Assembly (NCBI GenBank): GCA_018109965.1
Contig: JAGBFE010000212.1
Span: 1-6,446 of the forward strand
Direction: 5' to 3'
DNA: 6,446 nucleotides
Origin: Oscillospiraceae bacterium
Lineage (GTDB): Bacteria; Bacillota_A; Clostridia; Oscillospirales; Ruminococcaceae
The notes beneath the pieces were generated by a model. That model was not told where the DNA came from. It saw only the letters and a program-made list of their open reading frames with translations, and ran no database searches. Shown here in pieces: positions 1 through 6,446 of this stretch (its first letter is position 1; each line of letters begins with the position of its first letter). Position numbers and translations under genes: made by a program.

Positions 1-21
1 ATTACTTAAATACATAAAATT

Positions 22-1221
22 TTAGAAATCAGTTTCTGTTTCAACTTCTGTTACATTGCTGTCGATTGTTTCTTCCTGGATTTCTTCTTCAGCAGCTGCA
101 TAAGCAAATCTTTCTGCTTCATCAAGGTCTACAAAACCGATATAACTTTTACCGCAGCTGATTTCCAGTGGGTTTTCGTCCCAGTCAGTAAATCTGAGCA
201 GGTCTGGTGCGCCGCCCTTGAACCAACGGATTTTTTCTACTCTGCCGTCTGTAAAGTAGTAACCAACGCCGCCGTATTCCATATCAACGTACTGATAGTT
301 AGGGTCTTTGTCTACACCGTTAACAATGTTGCCGCCCGGATAGTGATATTTATAGATATCAGCAAATGCGATAAGCACGTTTTCAAAACCAATCTGTTCA
401 CCGTTGTTTTCGTCGATAGTTTCATGTCTTGCTCTGAGTGTACCGCTGTACTGGCTCATCATATATTTTCTTGTTGTTTCATCAAAATCAAAATATGTAC
501 GGTAAGCTTCGGAATGTACAACAGTGATTGTGTCTGCATCTTCTGCACCTTCACCGTCAAGGTATGCAAAACCGTCATCATCAAGGTCATAAGGAACAAA
601 GTGGAACACAGGGCTGGTGTATGTATGGTTCATATCATATTCGCCTTTTTCGATAGCTGCACCAAGCATTTCGGCATTTGTAAATGCTGTATGTTCGTAG
701 CTGAAGCCTCTGTTGAGACGGTCCTGGTCACGGTAAATAAAGTTTCTGTAGTTACCGTCAAGGTCACGGTCGTTGTATTCAAATGTATCAATATATGTCT
801 GTGTGATACCACTGCGGCCGATGTGACAGTAAAGCGCATTCAAAGGCATTGCCCAGCGCAGGAACTGGTCACGGCCGGAACGTACAGGACCTACATCAGG
901 CAGTGTTGTGTAATCTTCAAACACACCCATAAAACGTGTAATACCACCTTCAACCACGCTTTCAAAAAGAAGTGAAGCTTCACTGAGACCTCTCTGTGGT
1001 CGGCAGGATGAAATGTTGTTAATCATAATTGCAACAGCGCGCTGTCCGTCAGGATAGTCCACTGTTTTTTCTTCGCCTGTAAATGGGTTTGGGAAATACA
1101 GACGTGGGGTTGGTGTTGGTTCAGGTGTTGGTTCTGCTGCCTGTTCACCATTGCCGCCGCAGGCTGTGAACAGTGACAGTGACAGCACCAAAGCCATCAT
1201 AATTGCCAAAAACTTTTTCAT
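22..1221 (-). CDS. DUF3048 (YerB-like) lipoprotein, paralogue 1
   Basis: This encodes a 399-residue secreted lipoprotein of the DUF3048 family, whose Bacillus subtilis member is YerB; the biochemical function is unknown. The N-terminus has a Lys-Lys start, a hydrophobic stretch and the lipobox LFTAC with the lipidated Cys at residue 21. A Pro/Thr/Glu-rich spacer (about 30-40) follows and probably spans the cell wall region. The N-terminal DUF3048 part covers about 60-200 and holds the motif VGPVRSGRDQF (110-120). The C-terminal part covers about 230-366 and ends in NPLEISCGKSYIGFVD (350-365). An acidic tail closes the protein. The start is supported by GGAGA with GGAG at 1229-1232, seven bases upstream. 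It is divergent from popT and clearly paralogous to the protein at 2474-3568, sharing the EGGITR, VGPVRS-RDQF and GKSY blocks. It ends 21 bases from the window edge, and no terminator is visible there. The family call is firm; the role is not. Confidence 0.93.
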   Translation of the reverse strand: MKKFLAIMMALVLSLSLFTACGGNGEQAAEPTPEPTPTPRLYFPNPFTGEEKTVDYPDGQRAVAIMINNISSCRPQRGLSEASLLFESVVEGGITRFMGVFEDYTTLPDVGPVRSGRDQFLRWAMPLNALYCHIGRSGITQTYIDTFEYNDRDLDGNYRNFIYRDQDRLNRGFSYEHTAFTNAEMLGAAIEKGEYDMNHTYTSPVFHFVPYDLDDDGFAYLDGEGAEDADTITVVHSEAYRTYFDFDETTRKYMMSQYSGTLRARHETIDENNGEQIGFENVLIAFADIYKYHYPGGNIVNGVDKDPNYQYVDMEYGGVGYYFTDGRVEKIRWFKGGAPDLLRFTDWDENPLEISCGKSYIGFVDLDEAERFAYAAAEEEIQEETIDSNVTEVETETDF

Positions 1222-1294
1222 ACTTTTTCTCCAGAATTATTTTTTGCCCTCCAAACCATAATAAACAGTCAAAGGGCATATTTTTCTATCTAAT

Positions 1295-1323
1295 ATATTA
1301 CTATTTTAAAAAAGGATTGTAAA
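1295..1323 (-). promoter_or_regulatory. Candidate sigma-A-type promoter for the 22-1221 lipoprotein gene
   Basis: Read on the minus strand, TTTACA (1318-1323) is followed after exactly 17 bases by TAATAT (1295-1300). The -35 box matches five of six consensus bases; the -10 box is weaker at four of six. Transcription would begin near 1288, leaving a leader of about 65 bases. The region is so AT-rich that chance matches are likely, so this is only a candidate. Confidence 0.35.
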
Positions 1324-1492
1324 GTAAATAGTATAAAAATTTACAACTTGGTAAACTATATATCACATAATTATATTTAATATGTAGTATGAAAGATATA
1401 AATTTATTACTATAGCAGAATTTTCTGTGATTTTTGTCATGGTTCTACCTTTTTAAACCCGACTATTCATTTAAATTTTACTTATTATTCAC

Positions 1493-1520
1493 TTGTACTG
1501 CAGGTATTTTGTGGTATACT
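1493..1520 (+). promoter_or_regulatory. Candidate promoter for the popT-lipoprotein operon
   Basis: TTGTAC (1493-1498) is followed after 16 bases by TATACT (1515-1520). The -10 box carries an extended TGG directly upstream (1512-1514), which strengthens it. Transcription would start near 1527, giving a leader of about 33 bases. A perfect TATAAT also occurs at 1529-1534 but lacks a good -35 box at the right distance, so the first pair is preferred. The leader contains GAGGT (1543-1547), twelve bases before the popT ATG, which is a rather long spacing. Confidence 0.55.
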
Positions 1521-1559
1521 TATACTGATATAATATTAGATTGAGGTAATTGTTTAATT

Positions 1560-2444
1560 ATGAATTATTTATTTCTATTTTTCAAAGGAATTATCGTTGG
1601 TGTTGCAAACGTTATTCCGGGTGTAAGCGGCGGCACAATTGCAGTTGTTTTACATATTTTTGACAGAATGATTGAAGCAATCAACCACTTTACAAGTGAT
1701 ATTAAAAAGCACGTTAAGTTTCTTTTGCCCCTTGGCGCAGGTGCTGCAGTCGGTGTTCTGGCATTTTCCGTGCTTATCGACTATACACTGACAAACTATT
1801 CATTGCCAACCTGTGGCTTTTTTGCAGGCCTGGTAGCAGGCAGTCTGCCGCTTATCTGGGGTATGGCAAACAGCAAAATGCCTGCCGGCAAAAAGAAATC
1901 AAACTATTTTATCTATACAGTTCTTGCTTTCGCACTGGTTATCTTCCTTGCTACACTCAAAACACCTGAAAGCAGTGCCGCAGTTGCAGGCGATGTTTCT
2001 GCAGGGCTTATGATTAAAGCATTTTTTGGTGGAGCTGTAGCTGCAGCAGCTATGATTGTTCCGGGTATCAGCGGTTCATTTATGCTGGTGCTTATGGGCC
2101 TGTACAATGTAGTTATAGGCTATGTTGCAATGGTAAAAGATTTCCTTTTCACCTTTGATTTTACAATCCTTGTAAGCATTATCAAGTTCTGTGCACCACT
2201 TGGTGTAGGTATGATTGTTGGTGCAATCCTTATTTCCAAAGCAATTGAGTTTTTGATGAACAGATATCATACAGAAACTTATTTTATTATTCTTGGCCTT
2301 ATCGGCGGTTCACTGTTCGGTATTTTCCTTGATCCGATAGCTTACGGTTCCTATGCAGGCGCTATTCCATTTTCTGCATACATTGTTACAGCTGTGACAG
2401 CAGTTGCAGGCTTTGCAGTAGCAATGCTGCTGGGCAAAGAATAA
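1560..2444 (+). CDS. popT: DUF368 membrane protein, PopT-type undecaprenyl-phosphate translocase
   Basis: This is a 294-residue, highly hydrophobic protein of the DUF368 family. Family members (PopT) have been described as returning undecaprenyl phosphate, the lipid carrier for peptidoglycan and other wall polymers, from the outer to the inner face of the plasma membrane. The signature NVIPGVSGGT lies at 17-26, and a matching MIVPGISGSF lies at 165-174. These two PG-x-SG elements mark two related halves, as expected for an inverted-repeat transporter fold with re-entrant hairpins. Hydrophobic segments are visible at about 10-30, 54-74, 84-102, 117-132, 150-182, 203-226, 240-258 and 268-290. 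The length is normal for the family. The next gene follows after 29 bases and is probably co-transcribed. The family assignment is strong; transport activity is inferred from characterised relatives. Confidence 0.92.
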   Translation: MNYLFLFFKGIIVGVANVIPGVSGGTIAVVLHIFDRMIEAINHFTSDIKKHVKFLLPLGAGAAVGVLAFSVLIDYTLTNYSLPTCGFFAGLVAGSLPLIWGMANSKMPAGKKKSNYFIYTVLAFALVIFLATLKTPESSAAVAGDVSAGLMIKAFFGGAVAAAAMIVPGISGSFMLVLMGLYNVVIGYVAMVKDFLFTFDFTILVSIIKFCAPLGVGMIVGAILISKAIEFLMNRYHTETYFIILGLIGGSLFGIFLDPIAYGSYAGAIPFSAYIVTAVTAVAGFAVAMLLGKE

Positions 2445-2462
2445 AAAAGCAAACATTGTTGT

Positions 2463-2476
2463 AAGGGGGTTTTATT
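2463..2476 (+). promoter_or_regulatory. Ribosome binding site and ATT start of the second lipoprotein
   Basis: AAGGGGG (2463-2469) resembles AAGGAGG and lies four bases before ATT at 2474-2476. An in-frame stop (TAA, 2462-2464) overlaps the site, so the reading frame cannot begin further upstream. No ATG, GTG or TTG lies in frame between this stop and the TTG at 2525. From ATT the frame reads a textbook lipoprotein signal peptide. This makes ATT the most likely start, unless the base at 2476 is a sequencing error for ATG. Confidence 0.7.
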
Positions 2477-3568
2477 ACGAAAAAGATTACAGCATTATTT
2501 TTAGCAATTGTTCTCACCTTCTCTTTGGCTGGCTGCAGCAATTCACCGCAGAGTGAAAGCAACGAAGAAGGCACTCAGGTTGTTCCTGTTGAAAAAAGAG
2601 AATACAACTACATCACAGGCGAATCTCTTAATGGCGAAACCGCAACTGACCGCCCTGTTGCAATTATGGTTGACAACTCCAAATATGCACTGCCGCAGTA
2701 TGGTATCAGCGGTGCGGAAATCATATACGAAATGGTTACCGAAGGCGGTATCACACGTCTTATGGCAGTTTATTCCGACCTCGATGATGTTGCTTTGGTT
2801 GGTCCTGTGAGAAGTGCCCGTGACCAGTTTGTGCAGTTTGTGCTTCCGCTGAACGCAATCTATGTGCATATCGGCACAAGTATCTATGCAAATGATATGC
2901 TCAATTTCTACCATTATCAGGATATCGACGGTTTGTACCTGGGTGTTACAAGCTTTGACTTTGACAAGGAAAGAGAAAAAACCTATGCACACGAACACTG
3001 CTGGTTTACAAAAGCCAACCTTATCCGTGACGGCATTGCCGCAACAGGCATAAACACAACAGGCAATCTTTATCCTGCATTTAACTTTGCTGATTACAGC
3101 GAACCTGCAGTTTTGCTTGAAGGCGGCCTTGATGCAACAAATATCAGCTACCGTTATTCCGACTATACCGACGTGGCATTCCATTACAATGCTGAAGACG
3201 GCAGATATTACAAGGACACTTACGGTGCGGCACATATGGATGCAGCAAACGGTGTTCAGTTGAACTTTGACAACGTGCTTGTGCTTGACACAACTGTTTC
3301 GCTTTATCCTGACGGGCTTTGTACAAGTTTTGACCTTTCACAGGGCGCAGGCTATTATTTCTACCGTGGCAAATATATTCCTGTTCTTTGGACAAAAGGT
3401 GACCCTGAAAACCCAATCCAGATAACCGACACAGAGGGCAATCCGCTCGAAATCAATGTTGGTAAAAGCTATGTGGGCATCATTGACAGCAGCATGCTTT
3501 CCACCCTTGTGATTGAAGGCGCTGTGCAGAATGTTGAACAGGGCAGTGATGTACAGTCTGCAGGCTGA
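2474..3568 (+). CDS. DUF3048 (YerB-like) lipoprotein, paralogue 2, ATT start
   Basis: This encodes a 364-residue lipoprotein of the DUF3048 family, function unknown. A start at the TTG at 2525 would begin inside the lipobox and lose the signal peptide. The frame upstream adds 17 residues beginning MTKKITALF, which complete a signal peptide with lipobox LAGC and the lipidated Cys at 21. The only possible start is then ATT at 2474, behind AAGGGGG. The N-terminal DUF3048 part carries VGPVRSARDQF (109-119); the C-terminal part ends in NPLEINVGKSYVGIID (323-338). Unlike paralogue 1 it lacks the Pro/Thr spacer and the acidic tail. It lies 29 bases downstream of popT on the same strand, without a terminator between them, so one transcript is likely. 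A terminator follows at 3592. The domain call is firm; the rare start is well supported but a sequence error is not excluded. Confidence 0.9.
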   Translation: MTKKITALFLAIVLTFSLAGCSNSPQSESNEEGTQVVPVEKREYNYITGESLNGETATDRPVAIMVDNSKYALPQYGISGAEIIYEMVTEGGITRLMAVYSDLDDVALVGPVRSARDQFVQFVLPLNAIYVHIGTSIYANDMLNFYHYQDIDGLYLGVTSFDFDKEREKTYAHEHCWFTKANLIRDGIAATGINTTGNLYPAFNFADYSEPAVLLEGGLDATNISYRYSDYTDVAFHYNAEDGRYYKDTYGAAHMDAANGVQLNFDNVLVLDTTVSLYPDGLCTSFDLSQGAGYYFYRGKYIPVLWTKGDPENPIQITDTEGNPLEINVGKSYVGIIDSSMLSTLVIEGAVQNVEQGSDVQSAG

Positions 3569-3591
3569 CAAAATCTGACAACATAATATAA

Positions 3592-3628
3592 AAACTCCCG
3601 ATTTTGCAATCGGGAGTTTATTTATTTT
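3592..3628. terminator. Rho-independent terminator, probably bidirectional
   Basis: A perfect 12-base-pair stem (3592-3603 with 3608-3619, GC-rich core CTCCCG/CGGGAG) closes a TTGC loop. The plus-strand side runs into TTTATTTATTTT, ending the popT-lipoprotein transcript. The minus-strand side meets T-rich sequence complementary to ATATAAAA, so it can also end the converging acetyltransferase transcript. Confidence 0.92.
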
Positions 3629-3683
3629 ACTGTAATTTTCAGAATACAGCTTTAATACAAATCAACATCACATAAAATCACTG

Positions 3684-4268
3684 CTATTTTTCGCAGCCGC
3701 AGTTTTCATCGTGGTGATGGCTGTGTTCACCGCAATCATCATGATGATGGTGTGAATGACCATGATGGTGGTCATGTCCACAGGAACAGTTTTCTGTTTT
3801 TTCTTTTTTAGGCAGCACAAAAACCGGTTTTACCATTGCTATGCAGCTACCAAAATTTTCCTTTTGGAAAAACTCGCCTTTCTGCATATAACCGAAACGC
3901 TGAAAAAAGTCCACCGTATCAGCGGTTGCATCAATACAAAGTTTTCTGGCACCGCGGTCAGCTGCAATTTTTTCCACGCACTGCATAAGTGATGTGCCAA
4001 TGCCTTTTTTGCGCAGAATTATGTCGGCACAAAGCCATTCCACTTTAAAAGTTGTTTGGTCCTGCTGACTGATAACAGCTGTTCCTATGATGAGATTTGT
4101 GTAGATGGAGTTGGTTTCAAATGCACCTATCACAATCTGATTTTCTTCACAGGACAAATCGATGTCCGCAATATTTTTATTATATGGTTTAAAAAACACT
4201 TCGTTGCGCAGCTGCAGTGTCTGATTGTAGTCATCGCTGCCGCGCTTTGCATATTTTACTATATACAT
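3684..4268 (-). CDS. GNAT-family N-acetyltransferase with His/Cys-rich C-terminal tail
   Basis: This encodes a 194-residue cytoplasmic protein with a GNAT acyl-CoA transferase fold at about 1-148. Acetyl-CoA-binding motif A is visible as RKKGIG (86-91, R-x-x-G-x-G). The end of the domain reads FFQRFGYMQKGEFF (121-134), typical of GNAT enzymes of the ElaA/YjcF-like type; the substrate cannot be told. After a Lys-rich linker (154-157) comes a tail at 160-194 with 13 His and 5 Cys, in clusters such as HDHHHGHSHHHH. Such tails bind Zn, Ni, Co or Cu in other proteins; that role is inferred here. The ATG at 4268 is preceded by AAGGA at a spacing of nine bases. The frame stays open to 4442, but that part crosses a terminator hairpin and is not credible as protein. 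No clear promoter is seen; an imperfect dyad lies at 4293-4323. Confidence 0.88.
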   Translation of the reverse strand: MYIVKYAKRGSDDYNQTLQLRNEVFFKPYNKNIADIDLSCEENQIVIGAFETNSIYTNLIIGTAVISQQDQTTFKVEWLCADIILRKKGIGTSLMQCVEKIAADRGARKLCIDATADTVDFFQRFGYMQKGEFFQKENFGSCIAMVKPVFVLPKKEKTENCSCGHDHHHGHSHHHHDDCGEHSHHHDENCGCEK

Positions 4269-4333
4269 AATATCCAATCCTTTTGAAATAAAGCAGAAAT
4301 ATTGCCGATATTTTGCCTTCTGCCGTTTTGCTG

Positions 4334-4361
4334 AAAAAACACCCCTGCCGCAGCAGGGGTG
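4334..4361 (-). terminator. Rho-independent terminator of the ispH-rpsA gene
   Basis: Read on the minus strand, CACCCCTGC (4353-4361) pairs perfectly with GCAGGGGTG (4340-4348) around a four-base loop. Six T residues follow directly (complement of 4334-4339). It lies 96 bases past the stop of the fusion gene and separates it from the acetyltransferase gene 66 bases further on. The T-rich run after the stem on the plus strand (4364-4368) is incidental or gives weak termination in the other direction. Confidence 0.93.
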
Positions 4362-4456
4362 AGTTTTTGCTTGTTTCGACTTAGAATAACTGTGGCACGC
4401 CTTTTGAGGTGTGTCAATGCCGTGCAGCACCAAAGTGCGCACTGTGTGTATATAAA

Positions 4457-6430
4457 TTATTCAGCAGCTTCTTCTGTTGCTTCTTCTGCCGGAGCTTCTT
4501 CTTTAACAGGTGCTTCTTTTGTCTGTTTGATGGAAAGGCTTACGCGTTTTGCTTCGAGGTCAACACCGATAAGTTTAACCTGAACTTCTTCACCAACTTT
4601 GAGCACTGTGTTTGGATCTTCAACTCTTTCCCAAGCAATTTCGGAGATGTGAACAAGACCGTCAACACCTGGAAGAATTTTTACAAATGCGCCAAATTTT
4701 GTGATGGAAACAACTTTAGCTGTGAAAACTGTACCGATTGGGTATTCTGTTTCAAATTTTGCCCATGGGTTGTCTTCTTCTTTTTTATGGCCGAGGCTAA
4801 CTTTGCCAGCTTCTCTGTCAAGGGATTTTACGAATACATCAATTTCCTGACCAACTGTAAGTACTTCTGCAGGATGTTTGATTTTTTCCCATGTGATTTC
4901 AGACATATGAACAAGGCCGTCTACGCCGCCGATGTCAACAAATGCACCGTAACGTGTAAGAGATTTAACTTTACCTGTGTAGTGTTTGCCTTCTTCAACT
5001 TCTGCCCAGAATTTTTCTTTGAGTTCGTTGTTAGCTGCTTCTTTAACAGCTCTGATAGAGCCGATAACTTTCTTTCTGCCGCCATCTCTGGAACATTCGA
5101 TAATTTTGATTTCCTGTGTTGTTTTAACAAGGTCTTCGTGATTTTCGTTTTTGCCAACTGCAAGAGATTTTGGAATAAATACTCTAACGCCTTTAACGAA
5201 TGCTACGAGGCCGCCGTTAACTGCTTCTGCAATTGTAGCTGTGAGAACTTCACCTGTCTGTGCTGCTGCTTCAACAACACCTTCGCCTTCGCGTTCGTCA
5301 AGTCTCTTTTTGGAGAGCTGTACTTCGCCCGCATTGTCGTCAGTTTTAATAACGATGAGGTTAAGCTCGTCACCTTTCTTCACTAATTCTTCAAGCTTTG
5401 CACTTGGGTCTGCGCTGAATTCGCTTGCTTTCACAGTACCTGTGTAACGGCAGTTAGCAATAGAAACGATGATTTCTTTTGCTGTAACGCTTTCAACTGT
5501 TGCTGTTACAACTGCATTTCTGTGAAGTTTAACTTCTGAGCCTTCGAATTCTGCAAGCATTGCTCCAAAGTCCATTTCTAAGTCACGATTGATATCGCTC
5601 ATGTTATTAAGTACCTCCTGAATTATGAACGCCGGTGTACTTGCACCTGCTGTGACGCCCATATTTTGAATATTTATAAAAAGCTCCGGTGAGAGCTCAT
5701 TACCTGTTTCGACGCTTATTGTTCTGCAATAAGCCCTGCACACATCAACAAGCTTTTGGGTGTTGGAAGAATGTCTGCCGCCTATGACAATCATGGCATC
5801 ATTCTTTTTCGCCAACGCCTCAGCCTCAGCCTGTCTTTCTTGTGTTGCTCTACATATTGTATCAAATATTTCGCAATTTGTACATACTTTTTTTACTATA
5901 TTTACGCTTTCCTGCCATTTTTTTAACATATAAGTGGTCTGTGCCACCAATGCGCAGGGCTTTTGGGCGTTTTCGCCCTCTGTGAACCAATTTTCCAGTT
6001 CTGACGGTTCGTTGAAAACCACCACTTCAGTGCTGCAGTAACTCACAATTCCCTGTACTTCAGGGTGATTTTTATCCCCTGCCACCAGCATTGTTCTGCC
6101 TTCTGCAGCAATTTTTTCTGCCAGGCGATGAATCTTTTTTACATACGGGCAGGTGGCATCGTGAAACACCACACCATTTGCCTCAAGCTCGTCATAAATG
6201 CTTTTTACAATGCCGTGACTGCGGATTACAACTTCGTAGCCGTCAGGCACCTCGGTGTTTTCCAGAGTTATTACACCGTTTTTTTCAAGGTCTGCAACCA
6301 GCTGCTTGTTGTGGATAAGCTCGCCAAGGGTTGCCACCTTTTTGCCTTCTCTGGCAAGGTTATAGGTCAGGTCAACCGCACGTTTTACACCAAAACAAAA
6401 GCCTGCTGTTTTTGCCGTGGTTATATTCAT
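4457..6430 (-). CDS. ispH-rpsA: IspH (HMBPP reductase) fused to S1-type RNA-binding protein
   Basis: This 657-residue protein joins two housekeeping functions. Residues 1-276 are IspH (LytB), the 4Fe-4S enzyme that reduces HMBPP to IPP and DMAPP in the last step of the MEP isoprenoid pathway. The three cluster ligands are Cys12, Cys94 and Cys193. His40, His72, His122 and the catalytic Glu124 (in NHPEVQG) are present, as are Thr165/166, the SSNT block (221-224) and AGASTP (261-266), so it should be active. Residues 302-636 carry four S1 repeats (about 302-374, 391-460, 481-550, 565-636); the last two have GAFV and DGLVH signatures. An acidic Ala/Glu/Pro tail ends it. S1 proteins bind mRNA and in some bacteria aid initiation on the ribosome. 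The fusion is known in Clostridia. GGAGG lies seven bases before the ATG. The junction carries an internal start site, and codon usage differs between the halves. The upstream neighbour lies outside the window. Confidence 0.96.
   Translation of the reverse strand: MNITTAKTAGFCFGVKRAVDLTYNLAREGKKVATLGELIHNKQLVADLEKNGVITLENTEVPDGYEVVIRSHGIVKSIYDELEANGVVFHDATCPYVKKIHRLAEKIAAEGRTMLVAGDKNHPEVQGIVSYCSTEVVVFNEPSELENWFTEGENAQKPCALVAQTTYMLKKWQESVNIVKKVCTNCEIFDTICRATQERQAEAEALAKKNDAMIVIGGRHSSNTQKLVDVCRAYCRTISVETGNELSPELFINIQNMGVTAGASTPAFIIQEVLNNMSDINRDLEMDFGAMLAEFEGSEVKLHRNAVVTATVESVTAKEIIVSIANCRYTGTVKASEFSADPSAKLEELVKKGDELNLIVIKTDDNAGEVQLSKKRLDEREGEGVVEAAAQTGEVLTATIAEAVNGGLVAFVKGVRVFIPKSLAVGKNENHEDLVKTTQEIKIIECSRDGGRKKVIGSIRAVKEAANNELKEKFWAEVEEGKHYTGKVKSLTRYGAFVDIGGVDGLVHMSEITWEKIKHPAEVLTVGQEIDVFVKSLDREAGKVSLGHKKEEDNPWAKFETEYPIGTVFTAKVVSITKFGAFVKILPGVDGLVHISEIAWERVEDPNTVLKVGEEVQVKLIGVDLEAKRVSLSIKQTKEAPVKEEAPAEEATEEAAE
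5600..5619 (-). promoter_or_regulatory. Possible internal ribosome binding site and start for a separate S1 protein
   Basis: Inside the fusion gene, AGGAGGT (5613-5619 on the minus strand) matches the full anti-Shine-Dalgarno core. It is followed after ten bases by an in-frame ATG (5600-5602), codon 277. This is where a stand-alone IspH normally ends and an S1 protein would begin. Initiation here would give a 381-residue protein starting MSDINRDLEMDFG with all four S1 domains. Two out-of-frame stops (TAATAA) sit between the site and the ATG. As a caveat, the site partly encodes a Glu-Val pair typical of the IspH C-terminus, so the match may be a by-product. Confidence 0.5.
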
Positions 6431-6446
6431 CTGTATTCCTCCAGCA

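Larger units (their letters stand above)
1222..1559. other. Divergent, AT-rich intergenic region without a gene
   Basis: This 338-base stretch separates the divergent lipoprotein and popT genes. It holds a candidate promoter for each side and their ribosome binding sites. It also holds a small dyad, TTTAC-AACTTG-GTAAA, near 1340-1355, flanked by ATAG and CTAT; a 5-base-pair arm is too weak to call an operator with confidence. I see no open frame with a ribosome binding site, no RNA gene and no riboswitch-like conserved structure in it. Confidence 0.7.

Noticed and set aside
343..975. 210-residue open frame antisense to the first lipoprotein gene
   Set aside because: It is Cys-, Val- and Phe-rich with no recognisable domain, and it lies wholly inside a well-supported gene on the other strand.
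1220..1259. 13-codon minus-strand frame whose TGA overlaps the ATG of the first lipoprotein gene
   Set aside because: The arrangement looks like a leader peptide, but its ATG has no ribosome binding site and the peptide has no attenuator-like content.
2525..2527. TTG as the start of the second lipoprotein
   Set aside because: It lies inside the lipobox, has no ribosome binding site, and would remove the whole signal peptide.
2543..3235. 230-residue open frame antisense to the second lipoprotein gene
   Set aside because: It has Cys/Val-rich shadow composition, no domain, and complete overlap with a real gene.
4269..4442. Upstream in-frame extension of the acetyltransferase by 58 residues
   Set aside because: It runs through the terminator hairpin at 4334-4361 and lacks a domain; the ATG at 4268 has its own ribosome binding site.
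4435..4442. GTGCGCAC palindrome after the fusion gene
   Set aside because: It has only eight bases, no loop and no T-run; the clear terminator lies further on at 4334-4361.
4409..5386. 325-residue open frame antisense to the S1 part
   Set aside because: It is in exact register with the sense codons and stays open only because the S1 part avoids TTA, CTA and TCA. Its product would be an implausible Phe/Cys-rich chain.

Overview
The window looks like chromosomal DNA of a Firmicute of the class Clostridia, probably a gut-type Oscillospirales/Ruminococcaceae relative. The grounds are one open frame that fuses IspH (LytB) to a ribosomal S1-type protein, an arrangement known from Clostridia, together with strong AGGAGG-type ribosome binding sites, Firmicute-style lipoproteins with DUF3048 domains, and moderately AT-rich DNA. 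The order-level placement is inference. There is no sign of phage, insertion sequence, CRISPR, tRNA or rRNA; this is ordinary core genome with several unusual details.

Layout. 22-1221 (minus): a DUF3048 (YerB-like) lipoprotein. 1222-1559: an AT-rich divergent promoter region. 1560-2444 (plus): a DUF368 membrane protein of the PopT family (undecaprenyl-phosphate translocase). 2474-3568 (plus), 29 bases downstream of popT: a second DUF3048 lipoprotein that appears to start at a rare ATT codon. 3592-3628: a probably bidirectional terminator between converging genes. 3684-4268 (minus): a GNAT acetyltransferase with a His/Cys-rich C-terminal tail. 4334-4361: a strong terminator for the gene upstream of it on the minus strand. 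4457-6430 (minus): the ispH-rpsA fusion, complete, with its ribosome binding site at the window edge.

How the parts relate. The first three genes form a divergent cluster in which two DUF3048 lipoprotein paralogues flank a lipid-carrier transporter. This suggests, without proving it, a shared role at the cell envelope. The ispH-S1 gene is linked to the same chemistry at a distance, since IspH makes the isoprenoid precursors from which undecaprenyl phosphate is built; the gene closeness may be coincidental. Inside the fusion gene, a full-match Shine-Dalgarno sequence and an in-frame ATG lie exactly at the IspH/S1 junction, and codon usage changes across that point. Both suggest that the S1 part may also be made as a separate, more abundant protein. 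I see no clearly undescribed multi-gene system. The best leads are this internal start, the ATT-initiated lipoprotein, the DUF3048/PopT cluster, and the metal-binding-like tail on the acetyltransferase.
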